64,000 nucleotides of DNA. It comes from Panax quinquefolius. Taxonomy: Eukaryota > Streptophyta > Magnoliopsida > Apiales > Araliaceae. The stretch is taken from the NCBI GenBank assembly GCA_020205615.1, contig CM035152.1, positions 152,826,778-152,890,777 of the forward strand, given 5' to 3'. Below the pieces are notes generated by a model. That model was not told the origin of the DNA. It made no database searches and was given only the letters and a program-made list of their open reading frames with translations. Below are positions 36,881 to 48,897 of this stretch, in pieces (position 1 is the first letter of the stretch; every line of letters starts with the position of its first letter). The translations under genes were made by a program, and so were the position numbers.

Positions 36881-37114
36881 TTATGACACTTAAATGTGCT
36901 TAATGGTTTGAAGTTTTTATCCACGTTTTTTAATATCTTGGTCAAGAATTTATCATGTTAACAATTAAACAAAGTGTCACTTGTTGATAACTTTATCTTA
37001 TCATTAAGGCTGTAAAATGAATAAACAATTCGGACTTGATTCGCGTTCTGTAAGACCCCAACTTATTATAAATAAAATTGAAGTTTTCCTCTATTCATTA
37101 TTCTAAATTAATAA

Positions 37115-38976
37115 TGTGACGCCCCCAAAATTAGGTATACGTCACCCATCTTGGGTCGCCACTTACATGGTACAAAAATTCAAATACAACTTACTAATAT
37201 AACTGTCGTGTACAATACGACATAAACTGTGAGTTTGAATACAAATATTGTCTACTAGATATTATACAAACTCAAAAGGAGTCCTCATTACAACTATTAT
37301 CACACTATTTCACGAATAGTGAGGACTACTAATGCTATCCTCCGGACCATTACTTACGCTCCCCGACTTCGTCCTAAATATGTTCTCATTTCACGAAGAG
37401 AAAGTGAAAGAAAGAAAAGGTGAGCTCAACTAGCCCAAGAAGAAATATTATGACTAAGATAATGCGAATAAATTATCATTAGCCTTCAACAAAGATGTTA
37501 AACCGATAAAATACAAAAGACAAACCAGTTTAATCTGCAATGAATAAGCAATCCATTAAAAGAGTCAAGTAGAGAATAAAGTCTACTATCTTTTAGGTTT
37601 TAAAAGGTTTTCATCAATTTTTATCACGAGACTCACTTAATAAATAAACCACCACATCTAATCATCCCCTCGTACTACTTGGCCAAGGATTTTCATCAAA
37701 TTATCAATGGTCGCGACTATACCGAATCACCTCCGGTCATAATCATACCAAAAACTATCCATCACCGCATTATTACAGCCACCGAGGACTTTTGTCACAT
37801 CATTTATATCAAGTCACGATTATACCGAATGATCCCCGATCATAATCATACTAAGTTCATCTATGCACGTAAGCCAAAAGATAACATAATATAACATGAG
37901 GATGATGACAATGACATAGTAATTCAATAAAACAAGTTCAAGAATTATTTAATCCATGAATTATTAACGTCCCAAATTGTCAACATGATCTTCGTTTTCG
38001 TAGAGTAAAATTCAAGAATGATCGTAAGAATATTTCCATGAAAAGATATTTGGATGAAACGCAAATATCAAGGATATTCTACTAATTTCATGGAGTATAG
38101 AAGTCAAAGTTTTAACCAACCGGGTATAATAAAGAATGGAATAACAAAAGAAATCACCATGCGTGCGGTGCCTTGCATAGACAAAGTTATTCCAACAGAG
38201 TAATAATAACGGAACCGGTCGGTGAAATTCACAATCGGCTGTGATGTTCCAACGAATAATAAAGATGGAACCGGATCCGTGTAAAACACACGTATAGGAT
38301 ATTCCAATGTAATGATAAAGATTTTAACCAGTCCTGTAAAACACACGCATGTGATGTTCCAATGAATAATAAAAATTAACCAGTCCTGTAAAACACATGC
38401 ATGTGATGTTCCAACGTAATAATAAAAAAGAATGTCACCAAGTATAGGGTAAACCACATACATGTGTTATTCCAATGTAATAATAAGCAATGGAATAACA
38501 TAAGGATTTCACCAAGTATAGGGTATGCCACAGATACATACGTTATGTATATAGTATGCCACTTTTACGGGTTATTCCAACATGAATAATAGTGAATGGA
38601 ATAATGAAGTTCTCTTCAAGAAGAAAGAATAACACCCTTACTAGTAAAAAAACCGAATATATAGAAATAGTGAAGTAGCGAGAATACTCTTCTTCTTTCT
38701 ATAATTTTCTTTTTATAGCTTCTCTCTATAATTTCTCTCTCAGAGTTTCAATGAATTCGTAAGAAAATAATGAAGGAATGAGCTTCTATTTATAGGAAAA
38801 TGGAATGCATAAGAATTAATCCATGAACGGTCCCGATTTGATTTACTTTAATCGGCGCGGTCCATATTTAAAGAAAAATCTTTTAAATAAAATATAATAT
38901 ATTTTATTTATATAAAAACATTTTACTATGCAAACACTATACAAAACACTATGCAACACTATGCAAAACACTATGC
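37115..38976 (-). mobile_element. Truncated inverted LTR of family B inside the 5' LTR of A
   Basis: Starts TGTGACGCCCCCAAAATTAG, the reverse complement of the end of the solo LTR at 46475-48897, and follows that LTR through the hairpin array (38107-38640) and its TATA box (TATTTATA at 38787-38794, reverse sense). It stops at about CACTATGC, lacking roughly the first 550 bases of U3. No target duplication is seen, consistent with a deletion at that end that also removed part of the host LTR. Confidence 0.85.
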
Positions 38977-39801
38977 CTGATTGTCATAATTGTGATTCTG
39001 TAATATTATTTGTGAATAATTAATTATTAATTTATATGATAAGAAAATATTTATTTAATGCGGATATAAATGATGGATTTATTTATTTTATGTGGTTATA
39101 ATTGAAGGAATTAATGTTGAGGTATTTTATCAGTATTTTTGTCGGAATGGAGGTATTAAAAATCAAATCAATATTTTTACGATATATTGCGTGAGTTATA
39201 ATTTTTAATCCGACCGTTTGATCGTTGTGATTTTTTGATATGTTATACATATATAAGTTGAGTATATGTCCACAAATTTTGAACCGTTAAAAATGAACGA
39301 ATGATTTGTTATGAATTTTATGAGGTGACTAATTCAGAAATTAGGTTTATAAATGATTTTGGTGAAAAATTCTAGAATTGAGTGGGCCCCACTTGTGGTT
39401 GGTGAAGAAATGTGCTGAATTTTATTTCAAATGTGGTGGGTGGCAATAGTAGCAGTAAAGCCATCGTGTAAAGTTGGTCAAGTCTTGCTTTTGGCGTCTT
39501 AACATTTTCCTATAAATAAAGGTCTAAGTTAGAATTGAAAATCACACCAGAAACATAAGCTTTCTCTCTTTTTCTCTCTATATTATCGAGCGTATTTTGT
39601 AAGTATTTAGATACTTTGAGAGTTGTTGTTAGTACAAGTTTCATTCAGCATCACTTCCGACCTTTCATTCTGAAGTATTGTTTCTTTGAGGTAATGGATG
39701 TTATTTTCTTCTTAAATGATATTATTTTCTTCAATATCATTATGCCAAAATATTGGTTTGAACTTTTTAATCAAATTTGAAACTTTTTTTGTGTTGGGGT
39801 T

Positions 39802-39865
39802 ACTATTCACGTATATGGCACTATTCACGTATACGACACTATTCACGAATACGACACTATTCACC
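39802..39865 (+). repeat. 18-base tandem repeat in the A 5' LTR leader
   Basis: Three and a half units of about ACTATTCACGTATACGAC with small differences. The same array is in the 3' LTR at 45718-45781, so it belongs to the family and is not a local accident. Confidence 0.9.
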
Positions 39866-40100
39866 GAAAAATAAAATTTTTCCTTTTTGTCCAAGATGTC
39901 TATTATGGTTACTATCTTTGATTGTATCTATGTTTTGATCTTTATTTTTGAATTCTGCTTCAAAATTGGTTATTATGAAGTATTAGTGATCTTGGATAAA
40001 CTGTAACACGAATCCCTAATATTTGTCCTTCTGTCTCACTGGATTCGTTCTCTAAAATGTTTTTCATCATCCTCAGTCCTTAATAATGATATTATTGAAT

Positions 40101-40237
40101 ATCTTTGGCCTATAGTGCAAAGATGAATGATTAACTGATGAATATCTTTGGCCCGTAGTGCAAAGATGAACAGGTGTTGAGATGAAGATGACCGACTGGT
40201 GATGTAAATGAATATCTTTGGCCTGTAGTGCAAAGAT
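40101..40237 (+). repeat. Three leader hairpins with a conserved loop (A 5' LTR)
   Basis: At 40101-40124, 40144-40167 and 40214-40237 the stems are ATCTTTG and CAAAGAT around loops GCCTATAGTG, GCCCGTAGTG and GCCTGTAGTG. They lie downstream of the TATA box, so they would be in the RNA. The equivalents in the 3' LTR (46017-46152) are slightly decayed. Family B LTRs carry the same loop with other stems. Confidence 0.85.
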
Positions 40238-40809
40238 GAATATTTGATTAAAGATGTATATTGATTGATGTTACAGGGATAAAATATTGATAATAGACTT
40301 TTAAATCTTAGAAGATAGTAGAATTCATTTTCTACGTGACTCTTCTAATGGATTGTTGTTTCCGTTGCATTTGTTGATCTAAAACTTGTTGTCTATTATA
40401 TTCTATCAGATTTTTCCCTGTTGAAGACTAATGATAATTTGTTGTATATTATCTTAGTCATAATATTCTTTTTTACTAGGCTAGTTGAGCTCACCCTTTT
40501 CCTTTTTGTTCCATTTTTCTTCTTAGGAGGTGAGAACATAGCAGGATCTAGTTGGGGTATGGAGTGATGGTTCTAGAAAGATGTTTTAGCAGTCCTCACT
40601 ATTTCTGTAAAATAGTGTTTGAATAATTGTAATAAGGACTTATTTGAGTGTTGATATTGTCTAGAAGACAATATTTGTATTTAAACTCACAGTATGTGTT
40701 GTCGTATTTTGCACAACAATTGTATTATTGAAGTTGCAGTTTGCTTTCTGTAACATGTATCTGGCGACTCAGGATGGGTGTTGTATACCTATTTTGGGGG
40801 TGTCACGGT

Positions 40810-40827
40810 TGGTATCAAAGCTTAGGG
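40810..40827 (+). promoter_or_regulatory. Primer-binding site of element A
   Basis: TGGTATCAAAGCTTAGGG resembles the 3' end complement of plant initiator tRNA-Met (TGGTATCAGAGC) and lies directly inside the 5' LTR. Confidence 0.85.
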
Positions 40828-40992
40828 ATATGGTCTCTGGCGGAGACCGGGGAATAGAACTAGGAGGGGAGAGATGAGTAAATCCTTCGCTAGTGTGTCC
40901 TATCTAAGCTTATTTGTTAGTCATCATAATATAGGGATATTATGTGATATGTTAATTTGTTTAATTAACCCTTATTTTATGGCGATTTAAGA

Positions 40993-42220
40993 ATGTCTGC
41001 TGAGAACGTTAACAATGGAGTGTATGAGACTGTGGAACAACCTTTAGTCACAAAACAAAGAGAACGCAGCAACAGAAGGCAATATTCCTCCTATAAACAA
41101 CGCTTATCGAGCAAACGATGAATGATGGAATGTTTAGAGCTTTTTGCGCTTCATGCAAAATCGCATTTGAGGAGACTCGTGTACAAAATACTTGGTCGAA
41201 CTGATAGCAACGTCAAGGTTCATGTCACAAACCAAGTAGTTCAAGGAGTTGGGACCACCAAAATTCTTTGGAAAGCCAGATCCGATCAAGGCAGAAACGT
41301 GGGTTAAGTAAATTACCAAGATATTCGATGTTTTGGGATATACGGAAGAACAAAAGATTCCATTCGCCACCTTTATATTCCGTGGTGAGGCAGATTACTA
41401 GTGGGAATCTGTGAAGCGTACCCAGCCTGCACTCAACATCTCTTGGGAAAGATTTCAGAAACTGTTCAATGACAAGTACTTTCCTAAAAGTATTCGTCAT
41501 ATGAAGGAGGTAGAGTTTATTAGATTGGAACAAAACAACATGACGGTGTCCCAGTACGAGGCGAAGTTCGCGGAGTTATCCAGGTTTGCACCTCATTTGG
41601 TGGAGAATGAGGAACGAATGACGCGAATGTTTATGCGAGGTTTGAAACCCGAAATACGTCAATACCTTATCTCTCACAAATTTTCTCTGTATTCAGATGT
41701 TATCAACAGGGCTCAATTATTAGAGTGAAATAGTGAGTATGTTCAACCGAGGGACCACAACCAGGGTTATACCGGTGACAACAGTCATCGGAGCGATGCT
41801 AATCAGCGAGGAGGGACAAAAGCGGTAACCACTTGGGGTGGTAATCGTGGCCATGATAATAGGAGGGGTGAGTTAAGAGGAAATTTCAAAAGGAAGAGAT
41901 TCAACAATGATGGGAAGACATCAGCAGCAGCACCAACACCAACAATAAATTCTAGAGGAAGAGAACGACCGCCAGTTAGATGCTACAAATGCGGAGAAGA
42001 GGGACATATAAGTCCAAACTATTCACAGCCTTCTAAGGTGTGTTTTAATTGTGGAAAAGACGGTCATATAGCCCGATTTTATCCGTTAACGAAGTCAAGT
42101 CCAACAGGGACGGTGGCACCAAAGGCGGATATGGACAAAACAAAGTCGGCGATTTCTGGAAGAGCGTTTGTCGTGACTGCCCAAAACGCGAGAAACCTGA
42201 ATGAAGGTATCACGGGTTAG
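40993..42220 (+). pseudogene. Gypsy Gag with two defective zinc knuckles (element A)
   Basis: Gag begins near MSAENVNNG (ATG 40993). The retrotransposon Gag domain reads PALNISWERFQKLFNDKYFP and SQYEAKFAELSRFAPHL at about 41411-41728. Stops near 41120, 41400 and 41728 divide it. The knuckles at about 41980-42075 read CYKCGEEGHISPNY and CFNCGKDGHIARFY; in both, the last Cys ligand is Tyr. Confidence 0.88.
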
Positions 42221-42800
42221 TTAATTATAAATTCTTGCGAAGTCTATACCATATTAGATACCGGTTCTACCCACTCTTTTATTTCTCCTACTTGCGCTCA
42301 ACATTTAAACTTGACTCCGGAGAAATTGGACTTTAACTTATCTGTTGAAACTCCGTTGGGTGAAACCTTCGTTACATCTACAGTTTATAAATCTTGCTTG
42401 ATCCAAGTTAGCACTATCACATTACCTGTTGATCTTATCTCTTTAAAGATACTTGTTTTTGATGTGATTTTAGAAATTGATTGGTTAACCACTCATCATG
42501 CCAAAATTGATTGTTTTCATAAGGTTGTTAGTTTTCATATTCCTAACCAACCTGTTATGCGAATTCAAGCAACTAAACCACTAAAATCAATCACTATCAT
42601 ATCAAGCCACAAAGCTATTCGTTTATTGAAAAACGGATGTCAAGCTTTCTTAGCCCATGTTATGGATTTGAATAAAGACACGTCAGATTTGAATAAAATT
42701 TTGTTGTTAGTCAATTTCCTGACGTATTTTCTGAAGAATTTCCTGGCCTATCCCCAGAGTGTGATATTGAATTTTGTATCGACTTTGAACCCGGTATAAA
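42221..42800 (+). pseudogene. Gypsy aspartic protease (element A)
   Basis: The active-site block ILDTGSTHSFISPTCA is intact, followed by the conserved VILEIDWLTTHHAKIDCF. The frame runs through 42311-42799 to the start of RT (FVSTLNPV), where the polyprotein breaks off. It would have processed Gag-Pol. Confidence 0.88.
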
Positions 42801-43702
42801 ACCAATTTCTAAAATCTTTTATCAAATGGCTCCTATTGAACTTTAGGAGTTAAAAACCCAAGTATAAAAGTTGGTACCCGAGCCTCTATCTGGTGACTTC
42901 CTTTGTGGAATGCACCAAAGCCAGACTCTCCGTAGGGAACTCTATATTTGTGTGGTGGAAAAATGATAGGTGCCATTGTGACGTGCAATCCAAGATTGGG
43001 ATATGAATCACATATGAGAGCAACTTAAGTCAGTAATCGACATATCTAGCTTTTTAGGCTTAATTGGTTATTATCGGAGATTCGTGGAAGGATTTTCTCG
43101 AATCGCTACTCCGTTAACTTAGCTGACTCGGAAAGATACAAAATTTGTATGGAGCGAGGAATGCGAGAAGATTTTCCAAGAGCTCAAGAGGCGACTTATT
43201 TCTAACTGTTAAACAATACCATCCGGTTCGGATAGATTTATTATCTACAAATGATGCTTCGTGCAAAGGGTTAGGATGTGTTCTCATGCAAAATGAGAAA
43301 GTCATAGCCTATGCCTGGCGACAACTCAAGGAATATGAGAGGAATTATCCTACTCATGATCTAGAGTTAATGAAATGATCGCTTTTTATGTTGAAAATCT
43401 GGAGACACTACTTGTATAGGGAGAAAGTGAAAATTTATACGGATCATAAAAGCCTCAAATATTTCTTCACCCAAAAGGAACTCAACATGCGGCAACGACG
43501 TTGGCTCGAGCTGTTGAAGGATTACGACCATAGTATTCAATATCATCCTGGAAAAGCAAACGTTGTAGTTAACGCATTGAGTAGAAGATCATATGCGGGT
43601 ACGAGTGCAATGTTGTTAACACAAAGGCCCATTTTGTATGACTTACAAAGGATGGAGATAGAGTTAAAGGCTCCAAGTACACACGTGATGATATACGAGT
43701 AG
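42801..43702 (+). pseudogene. Gypsy RT fragment and RNase H (element A)
   Basis: RT starts (PISKIFYQMAPIEL) but the palm, including the catalytic Asp pair, is absent between about 42880 and 43030. The reading resumes at FLGLIGYYRRFVEGFSRIAT. RNase H follows ([60 protein letters not shown]) with frame breaks near 43200 and 43376. No RT could be made from this copy. Confidence 0.87.
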
Positions 43703-44228
43703 AAACGACTTTAATTGATAATGTTAAAGCCGCTCAAGCTACACACCGGAGCTGATGAATAATTGAATATAAAGAAGAAGGTGCAAGAAGGCGTTATTCT
43801 AGAAGTAAGAGTCGATGAAGAGAAGAAAGCTCAAACCTTCGATTTATTTGAAATCCTCAATCGAGTAGGAACTGTGGCCTATAGACTCGCCAAACGCGAA
43901 GTATGTCGCGTGTTCATAATATTTTTCACATATCGATGTTACGTAAATATGTGGACGTCCCGAACCACATCATTGAGTTAGAACCCCATTTAGATAGTCA
44001 AGAGATTTAACGTATTTATGAGGAGGTACCAAGTAAGATATTGGATAGGAAAGAGCATGTCCTACGAACAAAGGTTATACCACAAGTTAAGGTTTTGTGG
44101 AGGAACCATGCAATTGAGGAAATGACATGGGAGTTGGAATCGAAAATGAAAGTGAGGTACCCTCACCTTTTCGAAACACTAGGTATGTACATCAATTTCG
44201 AGGACGAAATTTTATAAAGAGGGGAGGT
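43703..44228 (+). pseudogene. Gypsy integrase C-terminus with chromodomain-like tail (element A)
   Basis: The integrase catalytic core is missing. Only the C-terminal part (RVGTVAYRLAK; HIIELEPHLDSQEI; VPSKILDRKEHVLRTK; VLWRNHAIEEMTWELESKMK; RYPHLFE) remains, the typical chromodomain-like end of chromoviruses. It runs to the polypurine tract. Confidence 0.85.
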
Positions 44229-45717
44229 TGTAAGACCCTAACTTATTATAAATAAAATTGAAGTTTTCCTCTATTCATTATTCTAAATTAATAAGGTGTT
44301 AATTTGATATAATTCTTTGGTTATGGGTGAAATATGCAAATTTTGCAAAATAAGCAAGTGGTTATAAAATATTCATACTGTCGGGAAATATTCGTTTGGT
44401 CGTGGAATATTCTTTTTGTCGAAAATATCCGTACAATGGCGCAGTCAATTGTGGGCCCCATAACAGAATAACTGTCGGATGAAAAAAACAACAAAGTTTG
44501 AGTTTTATAAATAACGGCGTAATTGTTACCGTTAACACTGTTAGAATACCTGGTGGTTAAAATACAGCCATACGCGTAGTTTCACAGTAGCATACGGTAT
44601 TGCACAGTATTGTTGAATTATTGATTCGTACGTAAGAAGGCACTACTCAATAATTGTTACAGTAGTTACTGTTCAATATTTTATTTTATTGATTCAATAA
44701 TTGTTGTGTTGATATTTTATATTATTGTAGTTTCAATAATTGTCACTGCACAGTATTTTCCATTATCAGATAAATAATTCATATTATTTGAATAATATTA
44801 TTAGATAGTATTATTGGCAATGTCTAGAAAGTTTTGTCAAGGAGAGGTTTGATCACCTAATTGCGCGCTAGTAAGGAAAAATCCTTATCGGAAAGCCCCC
44901 TCTTTCCTGGGAACGGCCTGGTTGTCATAATTGTGATTCTGTAATATTATTTGTAAATAATTAATTATTGATTTATATGATAAGAAAATATTTATTTAAT
45001 GCGGATATAAATGATGGATTTATTTATTTTATGTGGTTATAATTGAAGGAATTAATGTTGAGGTATTTTATCAGTATTTTTGTCGGAATGGAGGTATTAA
45101 AAATCAAATCAATATTTTTACGATATATTATCATGAGTTATAATTTTAATCCGAATCGTTGGATCGTTGTGATTTTTTGATATGTTATACATATATAAGT
45201 TGAGTATATGTCCACAAATTTTGAACCGTTAAAAATGAACAAATAATTTGTTATGAATTTTATGAGGTGACTGATTCAAAAATTAGGTTTATAAATGATT
45301 TTGGTGGAAAATTCTAGAATTGAGTGGGCCCCACTTGTGGTTGGTGAAGAAATGTGCTGAATTTTATTTCAAATGTGGTGGGTGGCAATAGTAGCAGGTC
45401 AAGTCTGCTTCGGCGTGCTAATATTTTCCTATAAATAGAGGTCTAAGTTAGAATTGAAAATCACACCAGAAACATAAGCTTTCTCTCTTTTTCTCTCTAT
45501 ATTATCGAGCGTATTTTGTGAGTATTTAGATACTTTGAGAGTTGCTGTTAGTACAAGTTTCATTCAAAGATCACTTGACCTTTCATTCAAAATCACTGCT
45601 TTTTTGGTAAGGGATGTTATTTTCTTCTTAAATGATATTATTTTCTTCAATATCATTATGCCGAAATATTGGTTTGAACTTTTTAATCAAATTTGAAACT
45701 TTTTTTGTGTCGGGGTT

Positions 45718-45781
45718 ACTATTCACGTATATGACACTATTCACGTATACGACACTATTCACGAATACGACACTATTCACC
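45718..45781 (+). repeat. 18-base tandem repeat in the A 3' LTR leader
   Basis: Same ACTATTCACG-type array as at 39802-39865. Confidence 0.9.
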
Positions 45782-46474
45782 GAAAAATAAAATTTTTTCT
45801 TTTTGTCCAAGATGTCTATTATGGTTACTATCTTTAATTGTATTTATGTTTTGATCTTTATTTTTGAATTCTGCTTTAAAATTGGTTATTATGAAGTATT
45901 AGTGATCTTGGATAAACTGTAACACGAATCCCTAATATTTGTCTTTCTGTCTCATTGGATTCGTTCTCTAAAATATTTTTCATCATCCTCAGTCCTTAAT
46001 AATGATATTATTGAATATATTTGGCCTGTAGTGCAAAGATGAATGATTAACTGATGAATATCTTTGTCCCGTAGTGCAAAAATGAACAGGCGTTGAGATG
46101 AACATGACCGACTGGTGATATAAATGAATATCTTTGGCCTGTAGTGCAAAGATGAATATTTGATTAAAGATGTATATTGATTGATGTTACAGGGATAAAA
46201 TATTGATGATGGACTTTTAAATCTTAGAAGATAGTAGAATTCATTCTCTACATGACTCTTCTAATGGATTGTTGTTTCCGTTGCATTTGTTGATCTAAAA
46301 CTTGTTGTCTATTATATTCTATCAGATTTTTCCCTGTTGAAGACTAATGATAATTTGTTGTATATTATCTTAGTCATAATATTCTTTACTGGGCTAGTTG
46401 AGCTCACCCTTTTCCTTTTTGTTCTATTTTTTTCTCAGGAGGTGAGAACATAGCAGGATCTAGTCGGGGTATGG

Positions 46475-48897
46475 TGTGAGACCCCATATTTTATCAATAA
46501 AGATTTAAATTTTGTCGAAATAATTTTTTAATATTATGGTGTGAATTTAAGATAATATTATAGTTGTGGGTAGTATTTATAAATTTTGCAAAGTATGCAA
46601 ATGGTTATATTATATTCGATTGGTCTGGGAATATTCTTATTAGCGGGGAATATTCGTGACAACTACTCAATCATTGGTGGACCCTATTAATGTAATTATT
46701 GCCTGATCGAGAAAACGACAAAAAATATTTTATTGAAATGACGACGGAAGTTTTACCGCTTGATCATCATTGAACTACTCTAGTAGTAAAAGTACAATGA
46801 ATACGTGTGGTTGCATAAGTAGCACACCTGTATTGATTATCGATGCTTATGTGAGAAGTCACCATTTGATTCCATTATTGTCGATTAATAATATAAATTA
46901 TTATAGCGATAATGACGTTTTTTTTATTATTATTATTAACGTAATAAAATGCGAAACATCTTTTTATATAAAATGTAATACTTTATTAAAGTTATTCTAT
47001 AAATAGAATATATTATATTATGCGTAGTGTTGCATAGTGTTTGCATAGTAAAATATTTTTATATAAATAGAATATATTATATTTTATTTAAAATATTTTG
47101 CTTTAAATATGGACCGTCCGATTAAAGTAAATCAATCTGACCGCTCATGGATTAATTACTATGCATTCTATTTTTCTATAAATAGAAGCTCATTCTTTCA
47201 TTATTTTCTTCACTTAATTCAATTTGAAACTCTGTAGAGAGAAAATATAGAGAGAAGCTATAGAGAGAAAATCTAGAGAGAGAAAGAAGAAGAGTATTCG
47301 GTACTTCACTACTTTGATATCCAAAGGTCTTTTACTGTAGGAATATTATTTGTTGTACCGTGTAAGGGTGTTATTCTTTCTTATTCATGAAGAGAACTTC
47401 ATTATTCCATTCATTATTATTCTCATTGGAATAACTCGTAAAAAGTGGCATACCCTATACATAACCTGTGATACGCTAGACACCCTATACTGGTGAAATC
47501 CTTATATTATTCCATTCTTATTTATTCTGTTTGGAATAACTTTGTATACGTGGAATTCCCTATACTTGGTGATCTTCTTCTCGTTATTCCATTCTTTATT
47601 ATTCATTGGAATATCCTCATGCATGTGTTTTACACCTGGACTCGGTTCCATTGTTTATTATTCCGCATTTATTATTCTCGCTGGAATATCCTCGTCACGT
47701 GTGTTTTACACCCACCGGTTCCATTGTTTATTATTCAAAGATTTATTATTCATTTGGATCATCCAGCTTGTGAATTTCACCCGACTCGGTTCCGTTATTA
47801 TTATTCTGTTGAATAACTCGCTTATGCCAAGCACCGCATGCGTACGGTGATTTCTTTTGTTATTCCATTCTTTATTATACCCAAATAAGTTAAATCTTTG
47901 ACTTCTATACTCCATGAAATTAGTGGAATATCCTCGATATTTAAGGCTTCATCCAAAGATCTTTTCATGGAAATATTCTTCCGATCATTCTTGAATTTTA
48001 CTCTACAAAACAATATCTTGTTGACAATTTGGACGTTAATAATTCCTAGATAAATTAATTCTTGAACTTGTTTTATTGAATTCTTATATCATTTTCATCA
48101 TCCTCATGTTTATATTATGTTGAAAGTTATCTTTGGCTTACGTATGTAGATGAACTTAGTATGATTATGATCGCGGTTCATTCGGTATAATCACGGGCTT
48201 GATATAAATGATGTGACAAAAGTCCTCGATGGCACGTAAATGCAATGGTGGATAGTTTTGGTATGATTATGACCAGGGTGATTCTAAGATAGTCATGACC
48301 ATCGATAATTTGATGAAAATCATCGATCGTGATGCGAGGGATGATTAGATATTGTGGTTTATTCATTAAAGTCGAGTCTCACTATAACAAAGATGAAAAA
48401 CTTTTAAATCATAAAAGATAGTAGATTTTATTTTCTACTTGACTCTTTTAATGGATTGCGTATTCATTGCAGCTTAAACCGGTTTGTTCATTGTATTTTA
48501 TCGCTTTAACACCGTTGAAGGCTAATGATAATTTATTTTGCATTATCTTAGTCATAATATTTTCTTCTTGGGCTAGTTGAGCTCACCCTTTCTTTCACCG
48601 TTTCTCTTCGTGAAATGAGAACATATTTGGGACGAGTAGCCTGGGAACGGAGTAATGGTCCGGAGAGGATAGCATTAGTAGTCCTCACTATTCGTGAAAT
48701 AAAATGATAATAATTGTAATGAGGACTCCTTTTGAGTTTGTATAATATCTAGTAGACAATATTTGTATTCAAACTCATAGCTTTTACGTATATTGCATAC
48801 ACCACGCGATTATGTTAGTAAGTTGTATTTGAATTTACGTACCATGTAAGTGGCGACCCAAGATGGGTGACGTATACCTAATTTTGGGGGCGTCACA
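46475..48897 (+). mobile_element. Solo LTR of gypsy family B
   Basis: Begins TGTGAGACCCC, ends GGGGGCGTCACA, and is flanked by a perfect TATGG duplication (46470-46474 and 48898-48902), so it is a complete 2423-base LTR left by recombination. TATAAATA at 47177-47184 is the TATA box. The hairpin array 47395-47885 lies 200 bases further on. It is related to the A LTR, especially in U3 and near the 3' end (AGTCCTCACTATT and GACAATATTTGTATT are shared). Confidence 0.94.
47395..47885 (+). repeat. Two-hairpin repeat array in the family B solo LTR
   Basis: Units alternate TTATTCCA...TGGAATA hairpins, with loops of the TTCTTTATTATTC type, and variable-stem hairpins such as GTGT-TTT-ACAC. A stretch with CCAGCTTGTGAATTTCACCC then GACTCGGTTCC matches the copia leader's CAGCTTGTGTATTACGC then GACTCGTTCC at about 30999-31025, so the two arrays are homologous and in the same orientation. 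Confidence 0.85.

Larger units (their letters stand above)
35907..37048. other. Gene-free spacer between retrotransposons
   Basis: AT-rich sequence with an (AT)n run at 36409-36445, a Harbinger-type MITE at 36526-36880 and the left part of an interrupted hAT-like MITE from 37005. No gene is seen. Confidence 0.6.
37049..40807 (+). repeat. 5' LTR of element A, rearranged
   Basis: The first 66 bases match the 3' LTR. Then an inverted piece of LTR family B (37115-38976) replaces about 640 bases of U3, after which homology to the 3' LTR resumes at about 38977. TATAAATA at 39511 is the likely TATA box. The LTR ends GTGTCACG where the 3' LTR has CGTCACA. Confidence 0.9.

Noticed and set aside
39802..40237. 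CRISPR-like appearance of short regular repeats in the LTR leader
   Set aside because: Units are contiguous or irregularly spaced, in a eukaryotic retrotransposon LTR, without spacers or cas genes.
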